DNA from: Hevea brasiliensis
Taxonomy: Eukaryota; Streptophyta; Magnoliopsida; Malpighiales; Euphorbiaceae
Direction: 5' to 3'
Length of the DNA stretch: 64,000 bases
NCBI RefSeq assembly: GCF_030052815.1
Contig: NW_026614691.1
Span: 1 to 64,000 of the forward strand
Position 1 is the stretch's first letter, and each line of letters starts with the position of its first letter. Made by a program: the position numbers and the translations under genes. Below, in pieces: positions 34,790 through 47,207 of the stretch. The notes beneath the pieces are model-generated. The model saw nothing but the letters and a program-made list of their open reading frames with translations, searched no databases and was not told the DNA's origin.

Positions 34790-36198
34790 CATTTCCATTG
34801 CTCTTTATAGGATGGCACCCAGAATTGAGGAGTTGAAAACTTCGGTTGCAAGAGTTGCTTGATAAGGGGTTCATACGCCCGATGTGACACCATGGGGAGC
34901 TCGATCTTTGTTTGTGAAAAAGAAGGATGGGACTTTGAGGCTATGCATTGATTACCGTGATTGAATAAAGTGACAGTGAAGAACAAATATTCGTTGCCTA
35001 GAATTGATGATCTATTTGATCAGTTGAAGGGAGCAGGAGTATTTTCTAAAATTGATCTCAGGTCAGGGTATCATCAGTTGAGGGTGAAGGATGCAGATGT
35101 GCCAAGAGCGCATTCGAGGACCCGATATGGGCATTATGAGTTTCTAGTGATGCTCTTTGGCCTAACAAATGCACCAGCGGCATTCATGGACCTTATGAAC
35201 TTTATCTTCCATCCACACTTAGATCGGTTTGTAGTGGTCTTTATTGATGATATTTTGGTATATTCCAAGACCAGGGAAGAACATGATGAGCATTTGAGGA
35301 TTGTTACGCAAACCACGAGAGAAAAGAAGAAGGCTGTATGCTAAAATTTGTCCAAGTGTGACTTTTGGTTGAATGAGATTGCATTCCTTGGACACATAGT
35401 GTCGGTGATGGGATTAGGTGGATCCCAAGAAAATAGAAGCGATGATGGAATGGAAGCCTCCTAGAAATACAACGAGGTCGAAGCTTCTTGGGGCTAAGTG
35501 GGTATTACTGAGAAGATTTGTGAAGGATTTTCCTAATAGTGCTCCAATGACCAAGTTGTTACATAAGAATGTCGAGTTGGTGGAATGAGAAGTGTCGGAC
35601 CAGTTTTGAGAAATTGAAGGCTATGTTGTGAGGCACGGTATTACACGGCCATGTCGAAAGGACTTTGTGGTCTATAGTGATGCCTCACATAATGGGTTAG
35701 GGTGTGCATTGATGCAAGAGGGAAGGTGGTCGCTTATGCTTCCCGGGCGGCTAAGGCCACATGAGCAGAACTACCCTACCCATGATCTAGAGCTTGCAGC
35801 AATTATCTTATGCGAAGATATGGAGGCATTACTTGCATGGTGAAAAGTGCTACATTTACACGGACCACAAAAACTGAAATACTTGCCAACCCGGAAGGAG
35901 CTCAACCTTAGACGGAGCGATGGATTGAGTTCTGAAGGACTATATTGTGTAATTGACTACCATCACAGGAAGGCAAATGTAGTTCTTGATGCTTTGAGCG
36001 AAAATCCATGCGACCTTGAGATCATTGAATGCCCGTCTATCTTTGATTCGAGATGGAGCTATTTTGGCTGAGTTGCAAGTGGGGCCAAACTTATTACTGA
36101 TTTTAGATGGGCAAAAGGCAAATAAAAAGTTAATGGCTATTATGAGCAAGATCTCGGAGGAAAAGCAAGCGATTATGGGGTGAAAGCGGATGGGTCTT
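34790..36198 (+). pseudogene. Unit B reverse transcriptase-RNase H (cut by element F)
   Basis: The RT core 34961-35344 is better preserved than in unit A: '[20 protein letters not shown]', '[20 protein letters not shown]' (35047-35103), '[17 protein letters not shown]' and the catalytic '[10 protein letters not shown]' (35240-35270) lie in one frame. RNase H follows with '[20 protein letters not shown]' (35661-35722) and '[18 protein letters not shown]'. The linker to integrase is split at 36198/36199 by element F and resumes at 47208. Confidence 0.88.
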
Positions 36199-39100
36199 TG
36201 TCACACCCTACCCCTCTGTAAGGCATAACATGATCCGTAGTATACCTAATGAATTACCAACTCAGTCTCGATAACCCATTAAATACACTACAAGGGATTT
36301 TCAAAACTTTTCTTACTTCTTTTACGATGGTGAGCACTATTTACAGGTGTTAAAAACCTTTTTGAACTGAAGTGATAAAACTGACACATTTGACTTAATT
36401 GGAGTTTCTGTAAAAATTTTGGTAGAGTGCCATCTGTATTTTGGATAAAACAATTCTTCAGAAAACCTGTAAAAAGCACTTCAATATGTATTTGCAAATC
36501 TCAACTCCAATATATTTCTCAACACAACATATTTCTCAATTCAAATCCATAGTGATTTTCAAAAGAGATACAAGAAATATAATACAAAACTATTTAAGTA
36601 AATGAAATCTCAGATTTACATTCACGATAATTTACATTTAATTACATACCAAAATATTTTACAAGAGTTTTTATACAACTGCTCAAATAATTTACATACA
36701 TATTATTACATGCTTACATCAAAACCTATGTACATGGGTATATCTATGATATACCTGGAGCTGATCTGAATGTATCTTCAAAGCAACTTAATCACTGCTC
36801 TATGCTCTTCTTACTGCGACATGCAAAGCTATCATTGAGTGGTGAACTTCGATGGTGCACAACTATAATTTAAAACATAGTACAATATACATTGACAAAT
36901 TTCTGATAAATAATTTGAGAATCGAATCTTGATCAAATTCCAAAACTCAAAATATTCATTGCCAATAATGTAAATCATTTGTATAAATGACTTGGAGCAC
37001 AAAATTCAATTTATCAAATCATGACTATCCATTTAAGTAATTCCAACAAAATCAATTATACATAAACCATAATTGAAATCACCATTCAAAAGCCATTCTG
37101 TATCTCAAAAATCATTAGGTAACTCAAAAATCATACTGTATCTCAAAAGTCATTATGTATCTCAAAAATTAATCTTTATCTCACTAACTATGCAAGACTA
37201 ATCCGAAGGGCCATATTCGATGTGATTCTAACTCCCTATGGTCGGGAGGTCGAATCGATTCTAACTCCCTATGGTCGGGAGGTCGAATCATCGTGCCTGA
37301 TACCATCACAATAATGAATCTTCCGCAAGGGCCATAACGATAAAATAAACTTAGATCTAACCTCAAATCGGAGGAAAATCTAAGCTTTGTGCACGTACCA
37401 TGGTAATCAAAACACAACTCACTCCATTGTCTTCTCAACAAATGAGAGAGGCGGGTAATAACCTAGTCAAGCATCTATAGTGAGATATAAAACAATATCA
37501 CAATCCTTTTAGCGAGCATAAATCACAATATAATTCGATTCAAAGTCAATTCCAATATCCAATAATTTTTATGCTCATCACAATTCAAATAATAAAGTTT
37601 TCATTTTTCCATGAATATTACCATCACAATTCAACACATATTCGATCACAATTTTCCAAAACATAATTTACTTAATCCATAACAATGCTTAATGCTTATG
37701 GAAATACCATTTCACAAAGCCAAATTCATACATACAATACCAATTTTCAATAATCATGGAATTAAATCCAATGCTTGTTAAACATAATTCATAAGAAAAA
37801 TATATCATTTAATCATATGAAATATTCAAAACAAAATCGATTAAAAACTAGTTGTGCACAAACCTCGATGTTGTCTCACGATGCGGACTCGGTGTTTCCT
37901 TCCCTTTTCTGAGTCTTTGGTGGCGAGAAACACAATTTGGAGTGTTTCAGTACTAAATTAAACTGTCTCTATCGATGGTGTTTGGTAAATAATGCACTGA
38001 ACTCAATTATTCACTTAATCACCTAATATACCGACCCTCGTTGCGTTTTAGGTAAATTAGGTTTTAGTGTCGTTAATATGTCACATTCGATAGGGTTTTA
38101 GGTTTGGTATGTTTTACCAAAGTCATTTCCTTGTAGTGCATTTTAATGCAAATTGTTGGATTCGGAACACTGGTTTGACCTAACAGGACGATCTAGTTCC
38201 CTCGGTTTTGGTCTCGGTCAAAACTACAAACTTGTAGATTTAGGTCTTATGGACGCATGTGCAAAATTTTAGGTCAATCCGAGTTAAGTAGACCAAGTTA
38301 TGGTCATTACACTCTTGCTGGTCAATTGGTATCAAATTAGGTCATTTTTAGGTCAAATTGGTCAATTCTGGTTCGGCCAGTTTTTGGACCCAAACTTGTG
38401 CAAGTTGTTTGACTTGCTTATGGTCATTTCTGGGCTTTGGTGTCTTCATAAGACTTGTAGGTATGGGTCTTAACTATTCTTGGTCAAAATTTCAGGTCAA
38501 TTGGACCTGGTTTGAGTGAGTTATGGCCTAAACACTCACTGCTGCCCAATTGGTCATTTTTCAGGTCCTAATTGCACCTAATCCGAATTGGTCATTTTTT
38601 TAGGTCACCTTGCAAGCAGAATTTTGGCATGGTTTCTCAATGAAAGTTGGCACATTTTGTGCCTAGTTTCACCTCAAATTGGTCTCATACCAATTGAGGT
38701 TACACATTCAAGGTTATAGGCTAAAATATACACTGCCCTCAATATGCATTTCACACCCCAACTTCAAACACACATATACCTTGCAATTTGGTTCACTTCC
38801 CTACCAATCTGTTTTGGTACATTAACCACAGTATAATCTACTTTACATTAACATTATTTTGGGCAGATTACCATTACCCTCAACACACCAAATATAATTC
38901 ATATTTACAATATCTCAATACCATTACATACACACCTAAACACCATTAATTCTCACATACACTTTACACAATAATTTCATACACATATCCTTCATTCCTT
39001 AATGCCACAATTCTGCCAACACTCCCATGAATATACACATTTATTCAAGTGTCCCAAAGGCTGCCGAAATTTGTCCTTCAACATCACATTGCCCTACAAT

Positions 39101-40233
39101 CCATCAATTCTCATCCAAGTGCCAAAATCACCATGTATATGTGAAACAATTCATTAGGATATTAATTTACCATGATCAACATTATTTCTCATCAATTATA
39201 TGCATAATAAATCATCAAATGTGTGACCCCATGGCTGTCCAAAAATGGCTATCTCAATAACTATTTAAACTTCAAAATTTCCTTCACAAAACTAACACCC
39301 ATAACATAAACATAAAGTTTAACAAGGAAATTCTCAAAAATGCAAACTTACCTTTAATTGTAACTTGCTAAACCTTCACCAAACTTCTCAAAATTGGTAT
39401 CAATATCTTCCTTGTGATGTGTAGACAAAGTTTAATGAAGAAACCTAAGAGGTTGGAGTTGAAATGGAGAGAGGAAATCAAGCTCATGCAAAAAATCAAT
39501 GATGGATTTTTTTCATCTTCATTCACGGCATGGGTTATGGAATGAAGAAGATGACCCTTTTGAGTGGGAAGAATCTGCCCACTAATGAATATATTTAACC
39601 ATTTTAATGTTCTTAGTGGACCACTAAACAAATTAAATCATATTTTAAGGTAAACTTTCACTTAATCCCACATTAAGCCCTTGATTTTAGTTATTTGTAT
39701 TAGGTACCACTAAACTAATTTTTCATTTTATTTTCCAAGTGTAATATTAATTATTTTTAATGGACATTTAGGTCAAAAGACAATTCGGGATGTCACATGA
39801 CCATAATGCCCCTGTTAAGTGGCATTCGCGATTATTCGGTATTACCGGGTTTTGTCTGTTTTTCGATTTCTGACTTATTTTTGTACTAATTATTTAATTT
39901 TTCTTTGATCTTTATAATGATATTTAATCTTAAATAAGGTTATATTTAATTCATAAAAATGTATTCCGGGGTTCCTCATGATCCGGGGCTAGTCAGCAGT
40001 CAGCAAGTGACTTCCCGATCTTGATCACCATCGTTAGGTTTCCCGGCTCGCTTAACTTGATCACATTTCTTTACTATTATTTTTTCTTTGTTTTTCTTGT
40101 ATTTTCTTTTTTTGTATTTCATTATTTTATGTCTCTTCACTCATATTGAAGTGTAGTTCTAGGCATCCTAGCTGTCCGGACAGCACTGGTCACCGGAGCA
40201 GTAGAACGCACTACCGAACTTAGGGGTGTTACA
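36199..40233 (-). repeat. Element F 3' LTR
   Basis: Runs from TGTCACACCC to GGTGTTACA on the + strand, 4035 bp. The stretch 38281-39640 reads base for base like 45241-46600 of the other LTR except for a few gaps. A 33-bp direct duplication built on 'gattctaactccctatggtc' lies at 37217-37284. The hairpin module at 36813-36860 is damaged compared with the other LTR. Confidence 0.93.
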
Positions 40234-40234
40234 A

Positions 40235-40248
40235 TTCTCCCCCCCTTA
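40235..40248 (-). promoter_or_regulatory. Element F polypurine tract
   Basis: On the minus strand 'taaggggggagaat' abuts the 3' LTR start 'tgtaacacc'. Confidence 0.88.
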
Positions 40249-40268
40249 AATAAATTTCGTCTCGAAAT

Positions 40269-41345
40269 TTTACCTGACATTAGTCTCTGAGCAGTGTGGT
40301 TCTTTGTCTCCTCATATCCTCTTCACGTTCCCAAGTAGCTTCCTGACCTGAATGATGGTTCCACAGCACTTTAACCAGGTGTATCTGTTTGTTTCTCAGC
40401 TGCTTCACCTCATAAGCCAGAATTTTTACGGGTTCTTCCTCATATGAGAGGTCTGGATTTACTTCAATCTCTTCAACTGATAGTACATGAGATGGGTCGG
40501 ATCTGTACCTCCTTAACATGGACACATGGAAGACGCTGTGTATCCTTGCTAGTTCTAGAGGTAATGCTAACCGATATGCCAAAGGACCCACTCTTTCCAG
40601 AACTTCATATGGTCCGATGAAACGAGGACTCAGTTTCCTCTTTCTGCCAAATCTCATAATCCTCTTCCAAGGAGAAACTTTGAGGAATACCTTATCAGCC
40701 ACTGCATACTCAATATCTCTTCTCTTCAGATCAACATAGGACTTCTGACGGTCTGATGCAGCCTTGAGTCTATCTCTGATCAATTTGATCTTTTCCTATG
40801 TCTGCTGAACAATTTCTCACCCAATCATCTTTCTTTCACCAACTTCATCCCAACATAGGGGAGTTCTGCATTTTCTGCCATACAAAGCTTCATATGGAGG
40901 CATCCCAATGCTTGATTGGTAGCTATTGTTATAAGCAAACTCAATCAAAGACAAGTGTGTATCCCAACTACCTTCAAACTCAATCACACAAGCCCATAGC
41001 ATATCCTCCAATATTTGAATAACTCTTTCAGGTTGGCCATCTGTCTGTGGGTGGAATGCTATGCTGAAGTTCAATCTAGTTCCTAGGGCTCTCTGAAGAC
41101 TACCCCAGAATCTAGAAGTGAACAAAGGATCTCTATCAGACACAATCGATACTGGCACTCCATGCAATTTTACAATATCATATATGTACAATCTGGCCAA
41201 TCTTTTTAGGCTATAGTCCATCTGGACTGGCAAAAAGTGAGCAGACTTGGTTAGTCTGTCAATTATGACCTATACTGCATCTTGACTATTCTGTGTCCTC
41301 GGAAGTCTCATCACAACATCCATAGTTATCTGTTCCCTTACAATG
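40269..41345 (-). pseudogene. Element F integrase (core to C-terminus) and chromodomain
   Basis: From about 41345 leftwards: 'DRLTKSAHF' (41230-41260, first catalytic Asp), 'SIVSDRDPLFTSRFW' (second Asp), '[20 protein letters not shown]' (Glu, about 40985-41045), then 'YNNSYQSSIGMPPYEALYGR'. After a frame change near 40800, 'VFLKVSPWKRIMRFGRK' and a chromodomain 'VLWNHHSGQEATWEREED' close to the end at 40280. There is no intron-like gap at the 'VIQ/ILEDML' point, unlike the array units. The zinc-binding part is missing. This protein lineage is close to the Tekay array but distinct, with 60-80% similar residues by eye. Confidence 0.87.
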
Positions 41346-42500
41346 TTTCATAGGGTGCCACTCGTATGCTAGCTTGACACTTATTAATGTATATAAATTC
41401 TGTTAGTGGGATGTATCTGTCCCATCTCCTCTCGGATTCAATGACACAAGTTCTCGATATATTCTTGAGGGCTTATCACATTTTACAGGTTATTTTTATC
41501 ATTTCATTTCATTATTTATAGAAATCCAATGAGTTTCAAAATTTACCTGAATCACTTGTTTCGACTGTCCATCCATCTGAGGATAATAAGTCGTACTGAT
41601 ATCTCTAAGCTTATAGCAATTATTGTGGTACAGGTAATTCACACTAATGTAACTGAGTCACTGACTCTAGCTACCTTAAAAGTGTAGTCGTTTGATAGGC
41701 TAGTTCTGAAGTTTTAAATTTCTGACTAAAATTTCACATTTATTTCGATAGTACCTATTAAGTGCAATTGTATCAATTTATAGATTACTTACAAATATTC
41801 TTACTTATTGTACCACGAGGAAACACGTAGCTCTACACAATAATCCGATTAATCGATCTTGTGATGCGACTTACAATACAAACATCGAGAACATTATATA
41901 GTCACTACGTTATAACCTCATGGACTAGGTTTTCTAACATCTTATCCTTCTCGAATCCACTAATATCCCAAACCGATTCGATTACAATTTCCTTTGACAA
42001 TTACTACGATAACATTTTTGCCCTCATATAGAGCAATTCTATTACTGTAACTTACTTTTAGGTCCTTTTGCCTTACATGAGTAGGCTCGCCAATTAGCTT
42101 TATAATTTACGGTATGTTAGAAAATACTTTTAGCTAAAATTCTTCCAAAATTAATGTCAATCATACTTGTTATTACAATTATTATCCTAAAAGACTAGTC
42201 ACTAATACATCAAAATTCATTCCCATGTAAAGGAATAACAACAGGACATATAGTTCTGACACTAACACACAACTAAGTAGTGCTGGGATCAAATAATAAC
42301 TAATTGTTTCTTTCAAAAATTAAAAACTTACCAGCAGCTACATCTGAAGTTTCTGCTCTTTCTCCTTGGCGCATAGTGGGCCTTTCGGCGGTGTGCTACC
42401 ATATTCGGGTTGATTCAACGTGTTATAGTGGTGAGGAGTACTAACTCTATTTCTATCTTGACTCGACTAGCAGTCTGTGAACTCTGGAGAAGCGGTCGAG
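41346..42500. other. Element F middle, no recognisable pol
   Basis: Where integrase N-terminus, RNase H, RT and protease should lie there is AT-rich sequence without a long ORF or known motif. 41380-41470 still has words of the pre-core integrase linker. From about 41500 to 42340 I recognise nothing. It could be unrelated filler captured by template switching or very decayed pol. Confidence 0.5.
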
Positions 42501-42516
42501 GTGGTTTAGTACAATT

Positions 42517-43085
42517 TTTAGCAAAGTGTCCAAGTTTTCCACAATTGTAGCAGGCTCAGGGCCTTATAGCATATCCCACCATGATATCTTCTACAAGTTT
42601 CACATAGGCGGGAAGGGTAGGAACTTCTAGTTGTTCGGCATTGGACCTTGATGGTCTCTGTCTTCTTGATCCACCTCTATCATATCCACTGAGCTCGGGG
42701 TTCCTCAAATTCTTTTCTCTTTCTCAAATTCTTGTTGAACTCGACCCATAGGTTTCTCCTCTTTTCCATTTCACCTTTGCCCTTGTGGGGTTGGAGTGCA
42801 TGCTTGGGCTTGGGGTGACAGTTATCGACCATTTGTTGGAAGAAAGTGGCCATTCTTTGGGCCATTTGTGCGATAATTTGTCTTGTAAAGCCCAGTGCAG
42901 TCGGGCCTTCGACATTTTGTGGAGTGGGGCCTCGGCTTGTTCTTGCCATCACTGTTCTATTATCTCATTCTTCTCTTCCATTTTTCTCACAGAATTTTCT
43001 ATTCCTGTACAACCAACACAAGGAGATTCCTCTCCATTAGTTCGCATTTATGATGTAAATGTACTATATGTATCAAACATTTGAG
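42517..43085 (-). pseudogene. Element F gag remnant with CCHC knuckle
   Basis: At 42517-42560 the minus strand encodes 'CYNCGKLGHFAKNC', a clean CCHC zinc knuckle (C-x2-C-x4-H-x4-C). Upstream fragments (42680-43080) contain Pro/Ser-rich and charged stretches in more than one frame, with no intact capsid blocks such as 'FLSEFKKKY'. The nucleocapsid end of gag therefore survives while the capsid part is largely gone or unrecognisable. The knuckle sequence differs from the array and D/E types ('CxxC..x.H.LKDC'). Confidence 0.7.
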
Positions 43086-43139
43086 CAGTTGTAGTTACTG
43101 ACAAAATGATTTCAAATTCACAGTTCGAAATTCACTTTA

Positions 43140-43159
43140 AAACCATTGCTCTGATACCA
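43140..43159 (-). promoter_or_regulatory. Element F PBS, initiator tRNA-Met
   Basis: The minus strand reads 'tggtatcagagcaatggttt', 8 bases from the 5' LTR end. It fits the initiator tRNA-Met complement (tggtatcagagc) and confirms minus orientation. Confidence 0.9.
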
Positions 43160-43167
43160 CTAAAACA

Positions 43168-46100
43168 TGTCACACCCTACCCCTCTGTAAGGCATAACAT
43201 GATCCCGTAGTATACCTAATGAATTACCAACTCAGTCTACTGATAACCCATTAAATACACTACAAGGTATTTTCAAAACTTTTCTTACTTCTTTTACAGT
43301 GGTGAGCACTATTTACAGGTGTTAAAAACCTTTTTGAACTGAAGTGATAAAACTGACACATTTGACTTAATTGGAGTTTATGTAAAAATTTTGGCAGAGT
43401 GCCATCTGTATTTTGGATAAAACAGTTCTTCAGAAAACCTGTAAAAAGCACTTCAATATGTATTTGCAAATCTCAACTCCAATATATTTCTCAACACAAC
43501 ATATTTCTCAATTCAAATCCATAGTGATTTTTCAAAGACTGAGATACAAGAAATATAATACAAAACTATTTAAGTAAATGAAATCTCAGATTTACATTCA
43601 CGATAATTTACATTTAATTACATACCAAAATATTTTACAAGAGTTTTTATACAACTGCTCAAATAATTTACATACATATTATTACATGCTTACATCAAAA
43701 CCTATGTACATGGGTATATCTATGATATACCTGGAGCTGATCTGAATGTATCTTCAAAGCAACTTAATCACTGCTCTATGCTCTTCTTACCTGCGACAGC
43801 ATGCAAAGCTATCGCTGAGTGGTGAACTCAGTGGTGCACAACTATAATTTAAAACATAGTACAATATACATTGACAAATTTTACAGTAAATAATTTGAGA
43901 ATCTGAATACTGATCAAATTCCAAAACTCAAAATATTCATTGCCAATAATGTAAATCATTTGTATAAATGACTTGGAGCACAAAATTCAATTTATCAAAT
44001 CATGACTATCCATTTAAGTAATTCCAACAAAATCAATTATACATAAACCATAATTGAAATCACCATTCAAAAGCCATTCTGTATCTCAAAAATCATTAGG
44101 TAACTCAAAAATCATACTGTATCTCAAAAGTCATTATGTATCTCAAAAATTAATCTTTATCTCACTAACTATGCAAGACTAATCCGAAAGGGCCATATTC
44201 GATGTGATTCTAACTCCCTATGGTCGGGGAGGTCGAATCTGATTCTAACTCCCTATGGTCGGGGAGGTCGAATCATCGTGCCTGATACCATCACAATAAT
44301 GAATCTTCCGCAAGAACCATAACGATAAAATAAACTTAGATCTAACCTCAAATCGGAGGAAAATCTAAGCCTGTACGTACCATGGTAATCAAAACACAAC
44401 TCACTCCATTGTCTTCTCAACAAATGAGAGAGACGGGTAATAACCTAGTCAAGCATCTATAGTGAGATATAAAACAATATCACAATCCTTTTAGCGAGCA
44501 TAAATCACAATATAATTCGATTCAAAGTCAATTCCAATATCCAATAATTTTTATGCTCATCACAATTCAAATAATAAAGTTTTCATTTTTTCCATGAATA
44601 TTACCATCACAATTCAAAACATATTCTATCACAATTTTCCAAAACATAATTTACTTAATCCATAACAATGCTTAATGCTTATGGAAATACCATTTCACAA
44701 AGCCAAATTCATACATACAATAACAATTTTCAATAATCATGGAATTAAATCCAATGCTTGTTAAACATAATTCATAAGAAAAATATATCATTTAATCATA
44801 TGAAATATTCAAAACAAAATCGATTAAAAACTAGTTGTGCACAAACCTCGATGTTGTCTCCACGATCTGGACTCGGTGTTTCCTTCCCTTTTCACGAGTC
44901 TTTGGTAGCGAGAAACACAATTTGAAGTGTTTCAGTACTAAATTAAACTGTCTCTATCGATGGTGTTTGGTAAATAATGCACTGAACTCAATTATTCACT
45001 TAATCACCTAATATACCGACCCTCGTTGCGTTTTAGGTAAATTAGGTTTTAGTGTCGTTAATATGTCACATTTGATAGGGTTTTAGGTTTGGTATGTTTT
45101 ACCAAAGTCATTTCCTTGCTTAGTGCATTTTAATGCAAATTGCTGGATTCCGGAACACTGGTTTGACCTAACTGGACGATCTAGTTCCCTCGGTTTTCGG
45201 GTCTCGGTCGAAACTACAAACTTGTAGATTTAGGTCTTATGGACCGCGGTGCAAAATTTTAGGTCAATCCGAGTTAAGTAGACCAAGTTATGGTCATTAC
45301 ACTCTTGCTGGTCAATTGGTATCAAATTAGGTCATTTTTAGGTCAAATTGGTCAATTCTGGTTCGGCCAGTTTTTGGACCCAAACTTGTGCAAGTTGTTT
45401 GACTTGCTTATGGTCATTTCTGGGCTTTGGTGTCTTCATAAGACTTGTAGGTATGGGTCTTAACTATTCTTGGTCAAAATTTCAGGTCAATTGGACCTGG
45501 TTTGAGTGAGTTATGGCCTAAACACTCACTGCTGCCCAATTGGTCATTTTTCAGGTCCTAATTGCACCTAATCCGAATTGGTCATTTTTTTAGGTCACCT
45601 TGCAAGCAGAATTTTGGCATGGTTTCTCAATGAAAGTTGGCACATTTTGTGCCTAGTTTCACCTCAAATTGGTCTCATACCAATTGAGGTTACACATTCA
45701 AGGTTATAGGCTAAAATATACACTGCCCTCAATATGCATTTCACACCCCAACTTCAAACACACATATACCTTGCAATTTGGTTCACTTCCCTACCAATCT
45801 GTTTTGGTACATTAACCACAGTATAATCTACTTTACATTAACATTATTTTGGGCAGATTACCATTACCCTCAACACACCAAATATAATTCACATTTACAA
45901 TATCTCAATACCATTACATACACACCTAAACACCATTAATTCTCACATACACTTTACACAATAATTTCATACACATATCCTTCATTCCTTAATGCCACAA
46001 TTCTGCCAACACTCCCATGAATATACACATTTATTCAAGTGTCCCAAAGGCTGCGAAATTTGTCCTTCAACATCACATTGCCCTACAATCCATCAATTCT

Positions 46101-47207
46101 CATCCAAGTGCCAAAATCACCATGTATATGTGAAACAATTCATTAGGATATTAATTTACCATGATCAACATTATTTCTCATCAATTATATGCATAATAAA
46201 TCATCAAATGTGTGACCCCATGGCTGTCCAAAAATGGCTATCTCAATAACTATTTAAACTTCAAAATTTCCTTCACAAAACTAACACCCATAACATAAAC
46301 ATAAAGTTTAACAAGGAAATTCTCAAAAATGCAAACTTACCTTTAATTGTAACTTGCTAAACCTTCACCAAACTTCTCAAAATTGGTATCAATATCTTCC
46401 TTGTGATGTGTAGACAAAGTTTAATGAAGAAACCTAAGAGGTTGGAGTTGAAATGGAGAGGAAATCAAGCTCATGCAAAAAATCAATGATGGATTTTTTT
46501 CATCTTCATTCACGGCATGGGTTATGGAATGAAGAAGATGACCCTTTTGAGTGGGAAGAATCTGCCCACTAATGAATATATTTAACCATTTTAATGTTCT
46601 TAGTGGACCACTAAACAAATTAAATCATATTTTAAGGTAAACTTTCACTTAATCCCACATTAAGCCCTTGATTTTAGTTATTTGTATTAGGTACCACTAA
46701 ACTAATTTTTCATTTTATTTTCCAAGTGTAATATTAATTATTTTTAATGGACATTTAGGTCAAAAGACAATTCGGGATGTCAAATGACCATAATGCCCCT
46801 GTTCGGGTGGCATTCCCGATTTTTCGGTATTACCGGGTTTTGTCTGTTTTTCGATTTCTCACTTTTCTTTGTACTAATTATTTAATTTTTCTTTGATCTT
46901 TCTAATGATATTTATTCTTCAATAAGGTTCTATTTAAGTCCTAAAAATGTTTTCCAGGGTTCCCCATGATCCAGGGCTAGTCAGCGGTCAGCAGTGACTT
47001 CCCGATCTGATCACCATCGTTAGGTTTCATTCGCTTAACTTGATCACATTTCTTTACTATTATTTTTTTCTTTGTTTTCTTGTATTTTCTTTTTGTATTT
47101 CATTATTTTATGTCTCTTCACTCATATTGAAGTGTAGTTCTAGGCATCCTATGTCCGGACAAAGTGGTCACCGGAGCGATGAACGCACTCGAACTTAGGG
47201 TGTTACA
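43168..47207 (-). repeat. Element F 5' LTR
   Basis: 4040 bp, TGTCACACCC to GGTGTTACA on the + strand. The 33-bp duplication is at about 44215-44272, each copy one base longer than in the other LTR. A well-formed hairpin module lies at 43789-43838. Two 'catgaag/cttcat' modules recur at 45225-45300 and 45430-45520. Confidence 0.93.
43789..43838 (-). promoter_or_regulatory. LTR two-hairpin module, element F 5' LTR
   Basis: Minus strand: TGCACCA, then CTGAGT-tcacc-ACTCAG, then GCGATAGC-tttgcat-GCTGTCGC (8-bp stem with one G-U), then AGGT. In the 3' LTR (36813-36860) the same place reads 'acttcgatgg' for 'actcagtgg', breaking the first stem. Confidence 0.72.

Larger units (their letters stand above)
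36199..47207 (-). mobile_element. Element F: gypsy with 4.04-kb LTRs and 2.9-kb internal region
   Basis: Two direct LTRs (36199-40233; 43168-47207) flank 2934 bp that contain a PBS, a gag remnant, undefined sequence, integrase C-terminal half with chromodomain, and a polypurine tract, all minus strand. Protease, RT and RNase H are missing. It is inserted in the RNase H-integrase linker of unit B. The expected TSD is imperfect ('gtctt' at 36194-36198 against 'gtgcg' at 47208-47212; the uninterrupted sequence in unit A reads 'gggtgccgatt'), which fits an original GTGCT-like site altered at a CTG triplet. LTRs longer than the internal region recall large retrotransposon derivatives. The LTRs are near-identical, so insertion was recent. 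Confidence 0.88.
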
